Source: a virus. Taken from it: a stretch of DNA of 22,280 nt. Under the pieces are notes generated by a model that saw nothing but the letters and a program-made list of their open reading frames with translations, did no database searches and was not told where the DNA came from. The translations under genes and the position numbers were made by a program. The stretch lies in the IMG/VR virus record IMGVR_UViG_3300020400_000049, positions 1 through 22,280 of that record; one strand, 5' to 3'. Positions 1 through 6,888 of this stretch are shown one piece after another (positions within the stretch are counted from its first letter, which is position 1; each line of letters begins with the position of its first letter).

Positions 1-22
1 CATCTCTATTTTGTGATATGAT

Positions 23-1486
23 ATGTCGGATAAAATATTTGTAAAACATAACTTAGGTCCTTTTCAACAACCTTATTTACGCCAAGTTGCAACTGATAAT
101 CAGCAACTTGAAACAGGGAATACTCGAGGTATCACACAGGGTATTACTCAACAACCTTCAATTTACCAAAACCAAGGGGCAACAGTAGTACAGCAACCTT
201 TTAATATACGGACTACAACGCAAGGTGATACTCAGTTACCTAGTACATACATATATCAATCGCCTTCAAGAGGTAATACGCAAATAGCAGTTAGATATCC
301 ATTCAGATATCCGTTTATACAATCATATCCATTTACTTACCCGTTTATTGCTAGATACAATTATCAATCCCCTCAAACGTATGAATTTCAAGGACAGACA
401 CAGGTAAATGTAAATAATCCGGCAATTGGGCAATCTATTGGAGATACAACTGTTCAATCACCATCAAGAAGTCCTGCAAGATATGCCTTTCAAGTTCAGA
501 CTTCAACTCCTCAAAGAAATAATGTTAACGTACAAACAGCAGTAGATAATCAAACGGCAGTCAATGTACGAACTGCGACACAAGGAAATACACAATATAC
601 TTACCAAAGTCCTAGTATTGGTCAAGCAAGTGCACAAGGTACCACTCTAGGTAATACAGATAATCCAGTAACTATTGAAGAAAATCATTTCTTAAATACA
701 GGGGCATCGATTGCCAACATAACATCTACTGATACTTTTAATACTACTTCTACTTCTGCTCAAACAAGACAAGATAATTTTCATATTAAACATGAGATTG
801 ATACAACTAATTTTTCTGGCAAAACAGTTTTTAGAATATACATTCGTGGTGCTACGACAACTAATCCAGATCAACAACAAGGATCTCAAGCAGGAACTAA
901 GGTAGCAATCTACGAAACACCATCACAAAATACAGGTATACCCGCTGGTCAGACTGCATTCTCAATAACTTTTATTGAAGTTGCTAGATATGAAATACCA
1001 AGTTCATATACTGGTTTAACTGGGTATCAAACAGTGCTTTCAGATATAACACACGTGGCAGTTGGACCTCCAGGGGCATCATCGGCATTTTTAGATTATA
1101 CAGATACTCAAACATCAGGAAATCCAACAACAAAAGCATTTCCTACGAATAATCTTGTTTCTGTCTATAATAATTGTCTAAGTTTTAAAACATTTGAAAC
1201 CGCTTATAGTCCTGCAGGATTTCAGTTAAGATGTAATTCTCTAGGTAATTTTGGAAGCACATCTTGGAGGCAGATAAGTCAAATTAGAATTACTCTTAAA
1301 TTAAGATCGACATCTCCTGCACCTAGTAGAACATTGACTGGAACTCATTTTATAAGAATAAAAATAGATCATCAAGTTAACTTCCAGAGTGGATTCCCAC
1401 CACCATCTGGAGGACCACAATTCCCGAATTCGCCACCATCTGGTAATGCACCAGTTAATCAACCAGCACCGGGGGACGGAGAATAA
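23..1486 (+). CDS. Dipeptide-register fibre-like protein with C-terminal globular domain
   Basis: 487 aa; no family recognised. Residues about 12-222 can be cut into consecutive dipeptides (QP SI, YQ, GN TR, SP SR, YP FR, FI, AR YN, VN, GQ) without loss of phase, and proline falls on odd residue numbers throughout. This pattern is shared with the proteins at 1490, 9239 and 11507. Residues about 223-445 are a different, beta-rich and more globular region with two cysteines. The last 40 residues are Pro/Gly/Ser rich (PPPSGG, PPSGN). A long fibrous shaft with a terminal head or receptor-binding domain is inferred from this architecture. The ATG at 23 is near the window edge and no clear ribosome site precedes it, so an upstream start outside the window cannot be excluded. 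The next gene begins 3 bases after the stop, so the two are probably co-transcribed. Confidence 0.8.
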   Translation: MSDKIFVKHNLGPFQQPYLRQVATDNQQLETGNTRGITQGITQQPSIYQNQGATVVQQPFNIRTTTQGDTQLPSTYIYQSPSRGNTQIAVRYPFRYPFIQSYPFTYPFIARYNYQSPQTYEFQGQTQVNVNNPAIGQSIGDTTVQSPSRSPARYAFQVQTSTPQRNNVNVQTAVDNQTAVNVRTATQGNTQYTYQSPSIGQASAQGTTLGNTDNPVTIEENHFLNTGASIANITSTDTFNTTSTSAQTRQDNFHIKHEIDTTNFSGKTVFRIYIRGATTTNPDQQQGSQAGTKVAIYETPSQNTGIPAGQTAFSITFIEVARYEIPSSYTGLTGYQTVLSDITHVAVGPPGASSAFLDYTDTQTSGNPTTKAFPTNNLVSVYNNCLSFKTFETAYSPAGFQLRCNSLGNFGSTSWRQISQIRITLKLRSTSPAPSRTLTGTHFIRIKIDHQVNFQSGFPPPSGGPQFPNSPPSGNAPVNQPAPGDGE

Positions 1487-1489
1487 GAT

Positions 1490-2266
1490 ATGCCACAGGT
1501 ACAGCATCAATTTTCAAATCCTTCAACGTATACATTTAGATATCCGTTTAGGACACCTATAAATGTGCAGAATTCAGTACAGGGAAGAACACAATATACT
1601 TTTCAACAACCTAGCATTGGTAGATCACCATCAATAGTACAGCAACCAAGTATAGGTCAGCAACCAAGTATAGTGCAACAACCTTCTATAGGACGAGGTA
1701 ACACCAGAGTAAGTGTTCAGAATCCTACTCCTGCAACGTATAGATTTCCATACGAATATCAATCACCGTCTACTTCCCCTGCTAGATATTCAGCACAGGG
1801 AAATACAAGAATTACAGTTCAAGGTCAAACAGATGCTACAGGTCAAAGTCAAGGAAATACTGTAGCACAGGGAAATACTAGAGGTATAACTCAGAGTCCT
1901 GCTAGATATAATGTACAAAATACAGCAACTGGTCAAACAAGAACACCACAAAATTACATATATCAATCTCCATCTATTGGAGTTAATCAAAATATAACAG
2001 TGCCTTATCCGTACGAAGCAAATTCTCAAACACCAGTTAGATATTCATTCAGGTCTCCGTTTACATACGAATATAGATCACCTTTCATTACACAGGTAAC
2101 TACAAATGGTAATCGACCAATAGGACAAGTTGCTGAAGTCAAGGGAGTATTCTTCAAAGATTCAGATGGTGTAGTCAAGAAAACGCAAGAAGTATATGTC
2201 AAAAAAGATTCATCTACAGTAGAGAAGATACATCAAACAATACCACTCTCTCAGATGAACAGATAA
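1490..2266 (+). CDS. Dipeptide-register fibre-like protein
   Basis: 258 aa; not a recognised family. Residues about 8-212 follow the same two-residue pattern as the gene before it (NP ST YT FR YP FR TP), with one one-residue phase slip near residue 168 (around NITVP). Residues about 39-68 contain five copies of a six-residue unit of type QQPSI[GV]. The last 45 residues are charged and lack the pattern (VKGVFFKDSDG, VYVKKDSS), so they may form an attachment or capping end. The start ATGCCACAG matches the start of the similar gene at 11507, which supports the start choice; GGAG at 1478-1481 is a suitable ribosome site. Structural role is inferred from sequence style and neighbourhood only. Confidence 0.78.
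   Translation: MPQVQHQFSNPSTYTFRYPFRTPINVQNSVQGRTQYTFQQPSIGRSPSIVQQPSIGQQPSIVQQPSIGRGNTRVSVQNPTPATYRFPYEYQSPSTSPARYSAQGNTRITVQGQTDATGQSQGNTVAQGNTRGITQSPARYNVQNTATGQTRTPQNYIYQSPSIGVNQNITVPYPYEANSQTPVRYSFRSPFTYEYRSPFITQVTTNGNRPIGQVAEVKGVFFKDSDGVVKKTQEVYVKKDSSTVEKIHQTIPLSQMNR
1604..1693 (+). repeat. Five tandem 18-bp units (hexapeptide QQPSI[GV])
   Basis: Five in-frame 18-base units at 1604, 1622, 1640, 1658 and 1676 encode QQPSIG, RSPSIV, QQPSIG, QQPSIV, QQPSIG. Copies differ at synonymous positions (cct/cca, agc/agt/tct, att/ata), so the amino-acid pattern is better conserved than the DNA. Confidence 0.85.
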
Positions 2267-2271
2267 AGTTG

Positions 2272-2279
2272 TATAAATA
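2272..2279 (+). promoter_or_regulatory. T4-like late promoter box TATAAATA
   Basis: An exact TATAAATA lies in the short gap after the stop at 2266. Only five bases separate it from the ATG at 2285, and no Shine-Dalgarno sequence is present. In T4, transcription starts about 6 bases past this box, so the mRNA would start at or within a base or two of the ATG. Confidence 0.7.
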
Positions 2280-2284
2280 GTTAT

Positions 2285-2614
2285 ATGGCCAATATATCAA
2301 ACTTATTCATAGATCAAGGAACAGACTTCGAAATAACAGTCGATGTAACTCAAGCAGATGGTACTGCTTTAGATTTGACTGGTTATTCTGCCGCGGCACA
2401 AATTAGAAAAACCTATGGGTCTTCACAAAGAACAGCATTTACTACAGGTATTTCAGCGGCCTCTGGTCAAGTAACAATGTCTTTAACAGATACACAGACA
2501 AGTGCTCTTACTTCTGGACGTTATGTTTATGATCTTAATATTACTAGTGGTGCAGGTATCACTACTAGAGTTGTTGAAGGTCAAGTAATTATAACACCAG
2601 GGGTAACGAGATAA
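2285..2614 (+). CDS. BppU-N-like beta-sandwich baseplate/fibre protein
   Basis: 109 aa. The pattern of an N-terminal 'LFIDQGTDFEITVDV', a central 'DLTGYSAAAQIRK', 'GQVTMSLTDTQTSAL', and 'GRYVYDLNITSGAG' followed by 'VVEGQVIITPGVTR' is that of the small Ig-like/BppU N-terminal domains found in phage baseplate and fibre-associated proteins. The whole protein is one such domain, so it is probably an adaptor or capping structural protein. The start at 2285 is supported by the family-like N-terminus; the next in-frame Met is about 60 residues later. Its stop overlaps the next start by one base. The exact virion position is unknown. Confidence 0.65.
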   Translation: MANISNLFIDQGTDFEITVDVTQADGTALDLTGYSAAAQIRKTYGSSQRTAFTTGISAASGQVTMSLTDTQTSALTSGRYVYDLNITSGAGITTRVVEGQVIITPGVTR

Positions 2615-2856
2615 TGGCAATCAAGGGTGTAGTAGGAAGAGTTGCGGGTATATCTGCAAAAGTACAAGGACAAGGTAATGTTCGTGTAAAGCAAGTTGCA
2701 GTTGGTAACTCATCTACAAGTGTAAATCTATCAGCAAAATCTATCAACGAACTTCAAGACGTAAACGCCGCGGAGAGTGATGATGGATTTCTTCAATACA
2801 ACGCATCAAATGATAAGTGGGAAACTACTACAACAATTGATGGCGGAACATTCTAG
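2614..2856 (+). CDS. Small fibre-type structural protein ending in DGGTF
   Basis: 80 aa. The segment 'SINELQDVNAAESDDGFLQ' followed by 'YNASNDKWETT' is a module recurrent in fibre proteins of marine T4-like phages, where it precedes a beta-structured shaft. The protein ends in TIDGGTF, a C-terminus also seen here on the 492-aa protein and, as VDGGTI, on the 86-aa protein at 6628. The start overlaps the preceding stop by one base (TAATG), implying translational coupling. Whether it is an independent fibre segment or a remnant of a longer protein cannot be told. Confidence 0.65.
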   Translation: MAIKGVVGRVAGISAKVQGQGNVRVKQVAVGNSSTSVNLSAKSINELQDVNAAESDDGFLQYNASNDKWETTTTIDGGTF

Positions 2857-2859
2857 TCG

Positions 2860-2867
2860 CATAAATA
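2860..2867 (+). promoter_or_regulatory. Late promoter-like box CATAAATA
   Basis: Seven of eight bases match TATAAATA. It lies four bases after the stop at 2856 and 129 bases upstream of the ATG at 2997, so it would create an unusually long leader for that gene. Confidence 0.5.
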
Positions 2868-2996
2868 ATTATATCAATCAAGGTGTCATTCAGTGAGACA
2901 CGACCCACATTGTGAGTGGACTGGTACATCATGATCTTTCTCGAATAGTGCAGAGAAAAATAATTAATTAATTAAATTTTTTCGTAGGAGAAAAAA
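2868..2996 (+). promoter_or_regulatory. 129-base leader with possible stem-loops
   Basis: This is the longest non-coding stretch in the window. By eye it can form GTGTC/GACAC (2883-2887 with 2897-2901), a weak CCAC/GTGG (2905-2908 with 2916-2919) and TTTCTC/GAGAAA (2937-2942 with 2953-2958). An AT-rich run and a clear AGGAG ribosome site (2986-2990) follow. None of the hairpins carries a terminator-type U run. A structured 5' leader for the 492-aa protein is inferred; no known riboswitch class was recognised. Confidence 0.35.
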
Positions 2997-4475
2997 ATGG
3001 CAACAGTAATTCAGATTAAAAGAAGTACAGGAGCAAGTGCGCCAGGTGTTAGTGATCTAGCAGAAGGCGAATTGGCGTATGTACAAGATAGATCGAATGA
3101 TGGTGCTTCTGCTAAATTATTCATAGAGTCAGTCGACTCTGGATCATCAGCAGTTATCCATGAAGTTGGTGGTAAATTCTTTACAGATATATTATCAGGA
3201 AGTAAACCAACACCAGCAAACTTTAAAGTTGGTAATGGATCAACAGCAGGTGCATCTATAATACTTAACGAAGATTCAGATAATGGATCAAATTTCGTAG
3301 CACTTAAGGCGCCAGATTCAGTAGCAAGTAATGTTACATTTACATTACCAGGTGCTGATGGTTCTGCTAACCAAGTATTAGGAACTAATGGATCAGGTAC
3401 ACTTTCATTCCTATCAACAACTTCAACTCTTGCTGGAGCAACAGACTCAGATATTTCTTCACCAAATTCAGGACATATACTTGTTCATGACGGTTCAGAT
3501 TCATTTGATAACGTAGCAATATCAGGAGACATTTCATTAGCATCTAACGGTGCAGTAACAATCGCCAACGATGCGGTTGAACAAGCAATGATTGCCGATG
3601 ATGCAGTTGGTGCCGATCAGTTGGCGGCAAGTTCAGTAGTTATTGGTTCTTTATCAGCAGGTATGCTAGTAATCGAATCAGAAGGTATTGGATCAAACGA
3701 CAACGATACAACGATTCCAACTTCAGCGGCAGTAAAAGATTATGTTGATACAAACATAACTGCTCAAGACTTAGACTTTCAAGCAGATTCAGGTGGTGCA
3801 TTATCTATTGATTTAGATTCAGAAACACTTTCTGTAGTTGGTACAGCAAACGAAATCGAAACAACTGGTTCTGGTAATCAGATTCAAATCGGACTCCCAG
3901 ATAACGTAACAGTTGGTGGGAACTTTGCAGTAACAGGAAACTTAACAGTTAATGGTACAACTACAACTGTTAATTCTACTACTACAACAGTAGACGATCC
4001 TGTATTTACTTTGGGTGGTGATTCTGCCCCAGGTTCTGACGATAACAAAGACAGAGGTATTGAATTTAGGTATCACACAGGTTCAGCGGCAAAAGTCGGT
4101 TTCTTTGGATTCGATGATTCAACAAGTAAGTTTACTTTCATAGCAGATGCTACTAACAGTTCTGAAGTATTCTCAGGAAGTGCAGGTAATGTTTCATTTG
4201 GCAGTTTAGATTTAGCAGGATCAATTACTTCTGTAGACGGAAGTGCACCAACAAATGGTCAGATTCTAATGGGTCACACTGGAAATGGAGACATGCAATT
4301 AGGAACTATAACTGCAGGAGAAGGTGTAGATGTTTCTAATGGAGCAGGAAGTATTACTATATCAGGAGAAGATGCAACTACAACCAATAAAGGTATCGCA
4401 AGTTTTGCCTCAGCAAACTTTACAGTATCTAGTGGTGCAGTTACTATCACTGCTATTGACGGCGGAACATTCTAA
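2997..4475 (+). CDS. Modular tail-fibre/appendage protein (Mtd_N-like N-terminus)
   Basis: 492 aa. The N-terminus MATVIQIKRSTG with 'LAEGELAYVQD' and 'KLFIES' matches the Mtd_N-like domain common at the base of marine phage fibres. Residues about 186-215 are an 'ANDAVEQAMIADDAVGADQL' type repeat segment. Residues about 314-340 hold the 'NLTVNGTTTTVNSTTTTVDD' module shared with the proteins at 5805 and 6888, followed by a beta-rich domain (KVGFFGFDDSTSKFTFIADA). The C-terminus is AIDGGTF. The start is fixed by AGGAG at 2986-2990 and by the near-identical start of the next gene. It is very likely a virion fibre or whisker-like structural protein; exact placement is unknown. Confidence 0.75.
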   Translation: MATVIQIKRSTGASAPGVSDLAEGELAYVQDRSNDGASAKLFIESVDSGSSAVIHEVGGKFFTDILSGSKPTPANFKVGNGSTAGASIILNEDSDNGSNFVALKAPDSVASNVTFTLPGADGSANQVLGTNGSGTLSFLSTTSTLAGATDSDISSPNSGHILVHDGSDSFDNVAISGDISLASNGAVTIANDAVEQAMIADDAVGADQLAASSVVIGSLSAGMLVIESEGIGSNDNDTTIPTSAAVKDYVDTNITAQDLDFQADSGGALSIDLDSETLSVVGTANEIETTGSGNQIQIGLPDNVTVGGNFAVTGNLTVNGTTTTVNSTTTTVDDPVFTLGGDSAPGSDDNKDRGIEFRYHTGSAAKVGFFGFDDSTSKFTFIADATNSSEVFSGSAGNVSFGSLDLAGSITSVDGSAPTNGQILMGHTGNGDMQLGTITAGEGVDVSNGAGSITISGEDATTTNKGIASFASANFTVSSGAVTITAIDGGTF

Positions 4476-4497
4476 TAATCGTTAATAGGAGGAAAAG

Positions 4498-5325
4498 ATG
4501 GCAACAGTAATTCAGTTTAAGAGAAGTTCTACACAGAATGATGTGCCTGCTACATCTGACCTAGTTTTAGGTGAGTTAGCAGTTAACACTTATCATGGAC
4601 GTTTCTACACTGAGAAGAATGATGGTTCAGCGGCAATCGTTGAAGTGGGATCAAACCCTGCCACATTTCAGATCAATGATGCATATTCTTTTCCGACAAG
4701 TGATGGTACCAACGGGCAAGTATTAAAAACAAATGGTTCTGGAACATTAAGTTTCGGAAGTGCTACATCAGGTGGTGCAATATCAGTTTTTAAATTCACT
4801 GTTACATCAAATACAACAGTATTTACAGGTAATGACGATGATAGTAATTCATTGCTTTACGTAGTAGGTAACGAACAAGTATTTTTAAATGGTGTAAAAC
4901 TTGTAGACGGTGGTGCAGATTATACTGCAACGAACAGTAATACTATCACTTTAGAGGAAAACGCAATCAATGGTGATGTATTAGAAGTAGTAGCAATAAC
5001 GGCAACTGATCTAGTAGATGGTTTCTTTACTGCTAGTACATTTTCAGCAACTACGGCCAATCAGGTTTTATCACAAAACGCAGTTTCTAACAAAGCAATT
5101 AAGTACGTGATAAATGCCACCCATGCATCTGCAGGGACACATGCGGCCGAAGTATTGTTGATCAACGATGGTTCAAACGCATTTTTTGTTCAGTATGGTG
5201 ATGTATTTTCAAATGCATCATTATTTACATTAAGTGCTGATGTCAATAGTGGGAATATGAGATTACTCGTAACTCCAGCAAACACTAATACGACTATCGA
5301 TACATTTCAGATTAGACATAGTTAA
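4498..5325 (+). CDS. Modular fibre protein, Mtd_N-like N-terminus with shared C-terminal domain
   Basis: 275 aa. It starts MATVIQFKRSS, almost the same as the preceding gene (the first 18 coding bases are identical), with 'DLVLGELAVNTYHGRFYTE' completing the Mtd_N-like domain at about residues 1-55. A middle segment at about 95-170 ('NEQVFLNGVKLVDGGADYTA') resembles the beta-rich fibre segments of T4-like cyanophages. Residues about 190-275 (YVINATHASAGTHAAEVLLI, VQYGDVFSNASLF, LLVTPANT) form a domain repeated at the ends of the next two proteins. AGGAGG at 4487-4492 is an excellent ribosome site. Confidence 0.72.
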   Translation: MATVIQFKRSSTQNDVPATSDLVLGELAVNTYHGRFYTEKNDGSAAIVEVGSNPATFQINDAYSFPTSDGTNGQVLKTNGSGTLSFGSATSGGAISVFKFTVTSNTTVFTGNDDDSNSLLYVVGNEQVFLNGVKLVDGGADYTATNSNTITLEENAINGDVLEVVAITATDLVDGFFTASTFSATTANQVLSQNAVSNKAIKYVINATHASAGTHAAEVLLINDGSNAFFVQYGDVFSNASLFTLSADVNSGNMRLLVTPANTNTTIDTFQIRHS

Positions 5326-5336
5326 AGGAGGATAAT

Positions 5337-5747
5337 ATGGCAATATCAAGAGCATTCGAAATCGCAGAACTTATCCGTCATTTTAAGTATGATTCAACTA
5401 ACGATGTTATTGTAACTTCAAAAGCAACTCAAGACAAACATAAGAAGAGAGGTGCAGAAACTAAAACTTCTACTTCTCAGTTTGCTTTAGATACTTTTGC
5501 AAAAGCAGACTTCAGAGCGGCCAGATATATTATAGCAATGTCGAGAGGAACAGATTTTCATTCGACAGAAATAATGTTAGTCCATGACGGTTCAACAGTA
5601 ACGTTGACTCAGTATGGTACATTAAAAGATGCTAATTTGGCAACTATTGATGCGGATATAAGCAGTGCAAATGTCAGACTTTTAGTAACACCTGCTAGTG
5701 CAACTAGTACAGTTATTAAGTTTGATCGCACATTAGTAGAGGCGTAA
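5337..5747 (+). CDS. Small structural protein with shared C-terminal beta domain
   Basis: 136 aa. Residues about 53-136 (ARYIIAMSRGTDFHSTEIML, VHDGS, LTQYGTL, VRLLVTPASA, IKFDRTLVEA) align by eye with the C-terminal domains of the proteins at 4498 and 5805. The first 50 residues are charged and have no partner elsewhere in the window (FEIAELIRHFKYDS). AAAGGAGG at 5324-5331 gives a strong ribosome site. The gene is followed directly by a factor-independent terminator, so it ends a transcription unit. Likely a fibre-tip or appendage component, by inference from the shared domain. Confidence 0.68.
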   Translation: MAISRAFEIAELIRHFKYDSTNDVIVTSKATQDKHKKRGAETKTSTSQFALDTFAKADFRAARYIIAMSRGTDFHSTEIMLVHDGSTVTLTQYGTLKDANLATIDADISSANVRLLVTPASATSTVIKFDRTLVEA

Positions 5748-5761
5748 ATCAAAAAACGATC

Positions 5762-5789
5762 AAGGCGGGCGTAAGTCCGCCTTTTTTTT
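5762..5789 (+). terminator. Strong intrinsic terminator with GNRA-type loop
   Basis: AAGGCGG (5762-5768) pairs with CCGCCTT (5777-5783). The stem can be extended by a G-U and a C-G pair to close a GTAA tetraloop. A run of eight T (5782-5789) follows. It stands just before the late promoter at 5792 and separates two structural transcription units. Confidence 0.9.
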
Positions 5790-5791
5790 AT

Positions 5792-5799
5792 TATAAATA
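5792..5799 (+). promoter_or_regulatory. T4-like late promoter box TATAAATA
   Basis: An exact octamer two bases after the terminator T run and five bases before the ATG at 5805, with no ribosome site between. As the terminator blocks most upstream transcription, this box should drive the next gene, whose message would be nearly leaderless. Confidence 0.75.
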
Positions 5800-5804
5800 G
5801 TATT

Positions 5805-6548
5805 ATGGCAACAACAAAAAAATTTATAGCAGATATAGGTCTTGAAACTGCAAATGATTTAAGTGTAGACGGTAACGCAACAATTACTGGTAATCTAACA
5901 GTCAATGGTACAACTACAACTGTTAATTCAACAACTACTAGTATTACCGATTCTATGTTCGAACTTGCTAATCAAAATACATCAGCAGATACACTTGATC
6001 TAGGAATATACGGAAACTATAACGATGGTTTATCAGATGGTGGTGCAAGTGAATATACGGGTTTATTCAGAGACGCCTCCGACTCTACATGGAAGTTATT
6101 TGATGGTCTTGAAGAAGAACCAACGACAACAGTAAATTTGTCTGGTACGGGATATGCTAAAGCATCATTAGAAGTAGGTGATCTATCATGCACTACGATT
6201 ACAGCAACAGATAATCTAACGATAGATAGTTTAGTTGTAGATAGTAACACAGGTACAACTCTAACCACTACATCAGAAACAGAATTAGATAGTTTTACAG
6301 CATCATCTTTTAGAAGTGCAAAATATCTTTTACAAGCAACTCAAGGAAGTAATCATCATACATCAGAGATATTAATAATACATGATGGTACAAATGCATT
6401 CTTCTCACAATATGGTATAATAATTACAAACTCATCACTATACGATGTATCAGTATCATTAGCAAGTGGTCAAGTTAAATTAAATGTAACACCTGCATCA
6501 AATAGTTCGACTGTATTTAAGTTCTCTAGAACTTTAATTAAAGCATAA
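5805..6548 (+). CDS. Modular fibre protein with LTVNGTTTT module
   Basis: 247 aa. The N-terminus (KFIADIGLETANDLSVDG) resembles those of the proteins at 6628 and 6888 (F/L-I/V-x-x-x-G-L), which supports the ATG at 5805 even though no Shine-Dalgarno is visible. Residues about 30-57 carry the 'NLTVNGTTTTVNSTTTSITD' module. A domain at about 58-120 (LGIYGNYNDG, TGLFRDASDSTWKLFDGLEE) follows and is typical of these fibres. Residues about 160-247 are the C-terminal domain also found in the two preceding proteins. It opens a transcription unit behind a terminator. Virion fibre component, exact role unknown. Confidence 0.73.
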   Translation: MATTKKFIADIGLETANDLSVDGNATITGNLTVNGTTTTVNSTTTSITDSMFELANQNTSADTLDLGIYGNYNDGLSDGGASEYTGLFRDASDSTWKLFDGLEEEPTTTVNLSGTGYAKASLEVGDLSCTTITATDNLTIDSLVVDSNTGTTLTTTSETELDSFTASSFRSAKYLLQATQGSNHHTSEILIIHDGTNAFFSQYGIIITNSSLYDVSVSLASGQVKLNVTPASNSSTVFKFSRTLIKA

Positions 6549-6585
6549 AAATTCTTTTGTATCTCTTTTAGGAGATAGTGTCAAT

Positions 6586-6593
6586 TATAAATA
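6586..6593 (+). promoter_or_regulatory. T4-like late promoter box TATAAATA
   Basis: An exact octamer 38 bases after the stop at 6548 and 34 bases before the ATG at 6628. It leaves room for a normal leader containing a purine-rich AGGGAAAA ribosome site. Confidence 0.75.
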
Positions 6594-6627
6594 ATAGAGT
6601 TAACAGTTTATAAACTAGGGAAAAATT

Positions 6628-6888
6628 ATGGCAACTCAGAGTAACCTCGTAGTTGAATATGGATTAACAGTCGGAACGACTGAAGTGATAAACTCTTCAG
6701 GTAAATTACAAGCAAGTGCAATCAGTACATTAGATACAGACAATTTATCAGAAGGTTCTACAAACTTATATTTCACAAACGCCAGGGCACGTGGCGCAAT
6801 CAGTCTTGCATCGGGTGAGACTAGTCTAGCATATAATTCAACATCAGGAGAACTCTCATTGTCGTCAGTTGATGGAGGAACAATTTAA
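6628..6888 (+). CDS. Short fibre-type protein resembling the N-terminus of the following fibre
   Basis: 86 aa. 'LTVGTTEVINSSGKLQASAI' at about residues 13-32 matches 'LTIGSTEVINSSGIIQGSAV' of the next protein. 'LDTDNLSEGSTNLYFTNARA' matches the internal repeat of that protein. It ends in SSVDGGTI. It looks like a compact version of the 773-aa fibre: same N-terminal module, one copy of the repeat, then a stop. The two genes overlap by one base (TAATG), so they are translationally coupled. It could be a base or adaptor subunit, or the product of a partial duplication. Confidence 0.65.
   Translation: MATQSNLVVEYGLTVGTTEVINSSGKLQASAISTLDTDNLSEGSTNLYFTNARARGAISLASGETSLAYNSTSGELSLSSVDGGTI

Noticed and set aside
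5609-5905. Reverse-strand 98-aa open frame across the terminator
   Set aside because: It crosses a strong terminator, overlaps two well-supported + strand genes and has no promoter or ribosome site.
6560-6577. Hairpin TATCTC/GAGATA after the stop at 6548, as a terminator
   Set aside because: The stem is only six AT-rich pairs and no T run follows, so it lacks the properties of an intrinsic terminator.
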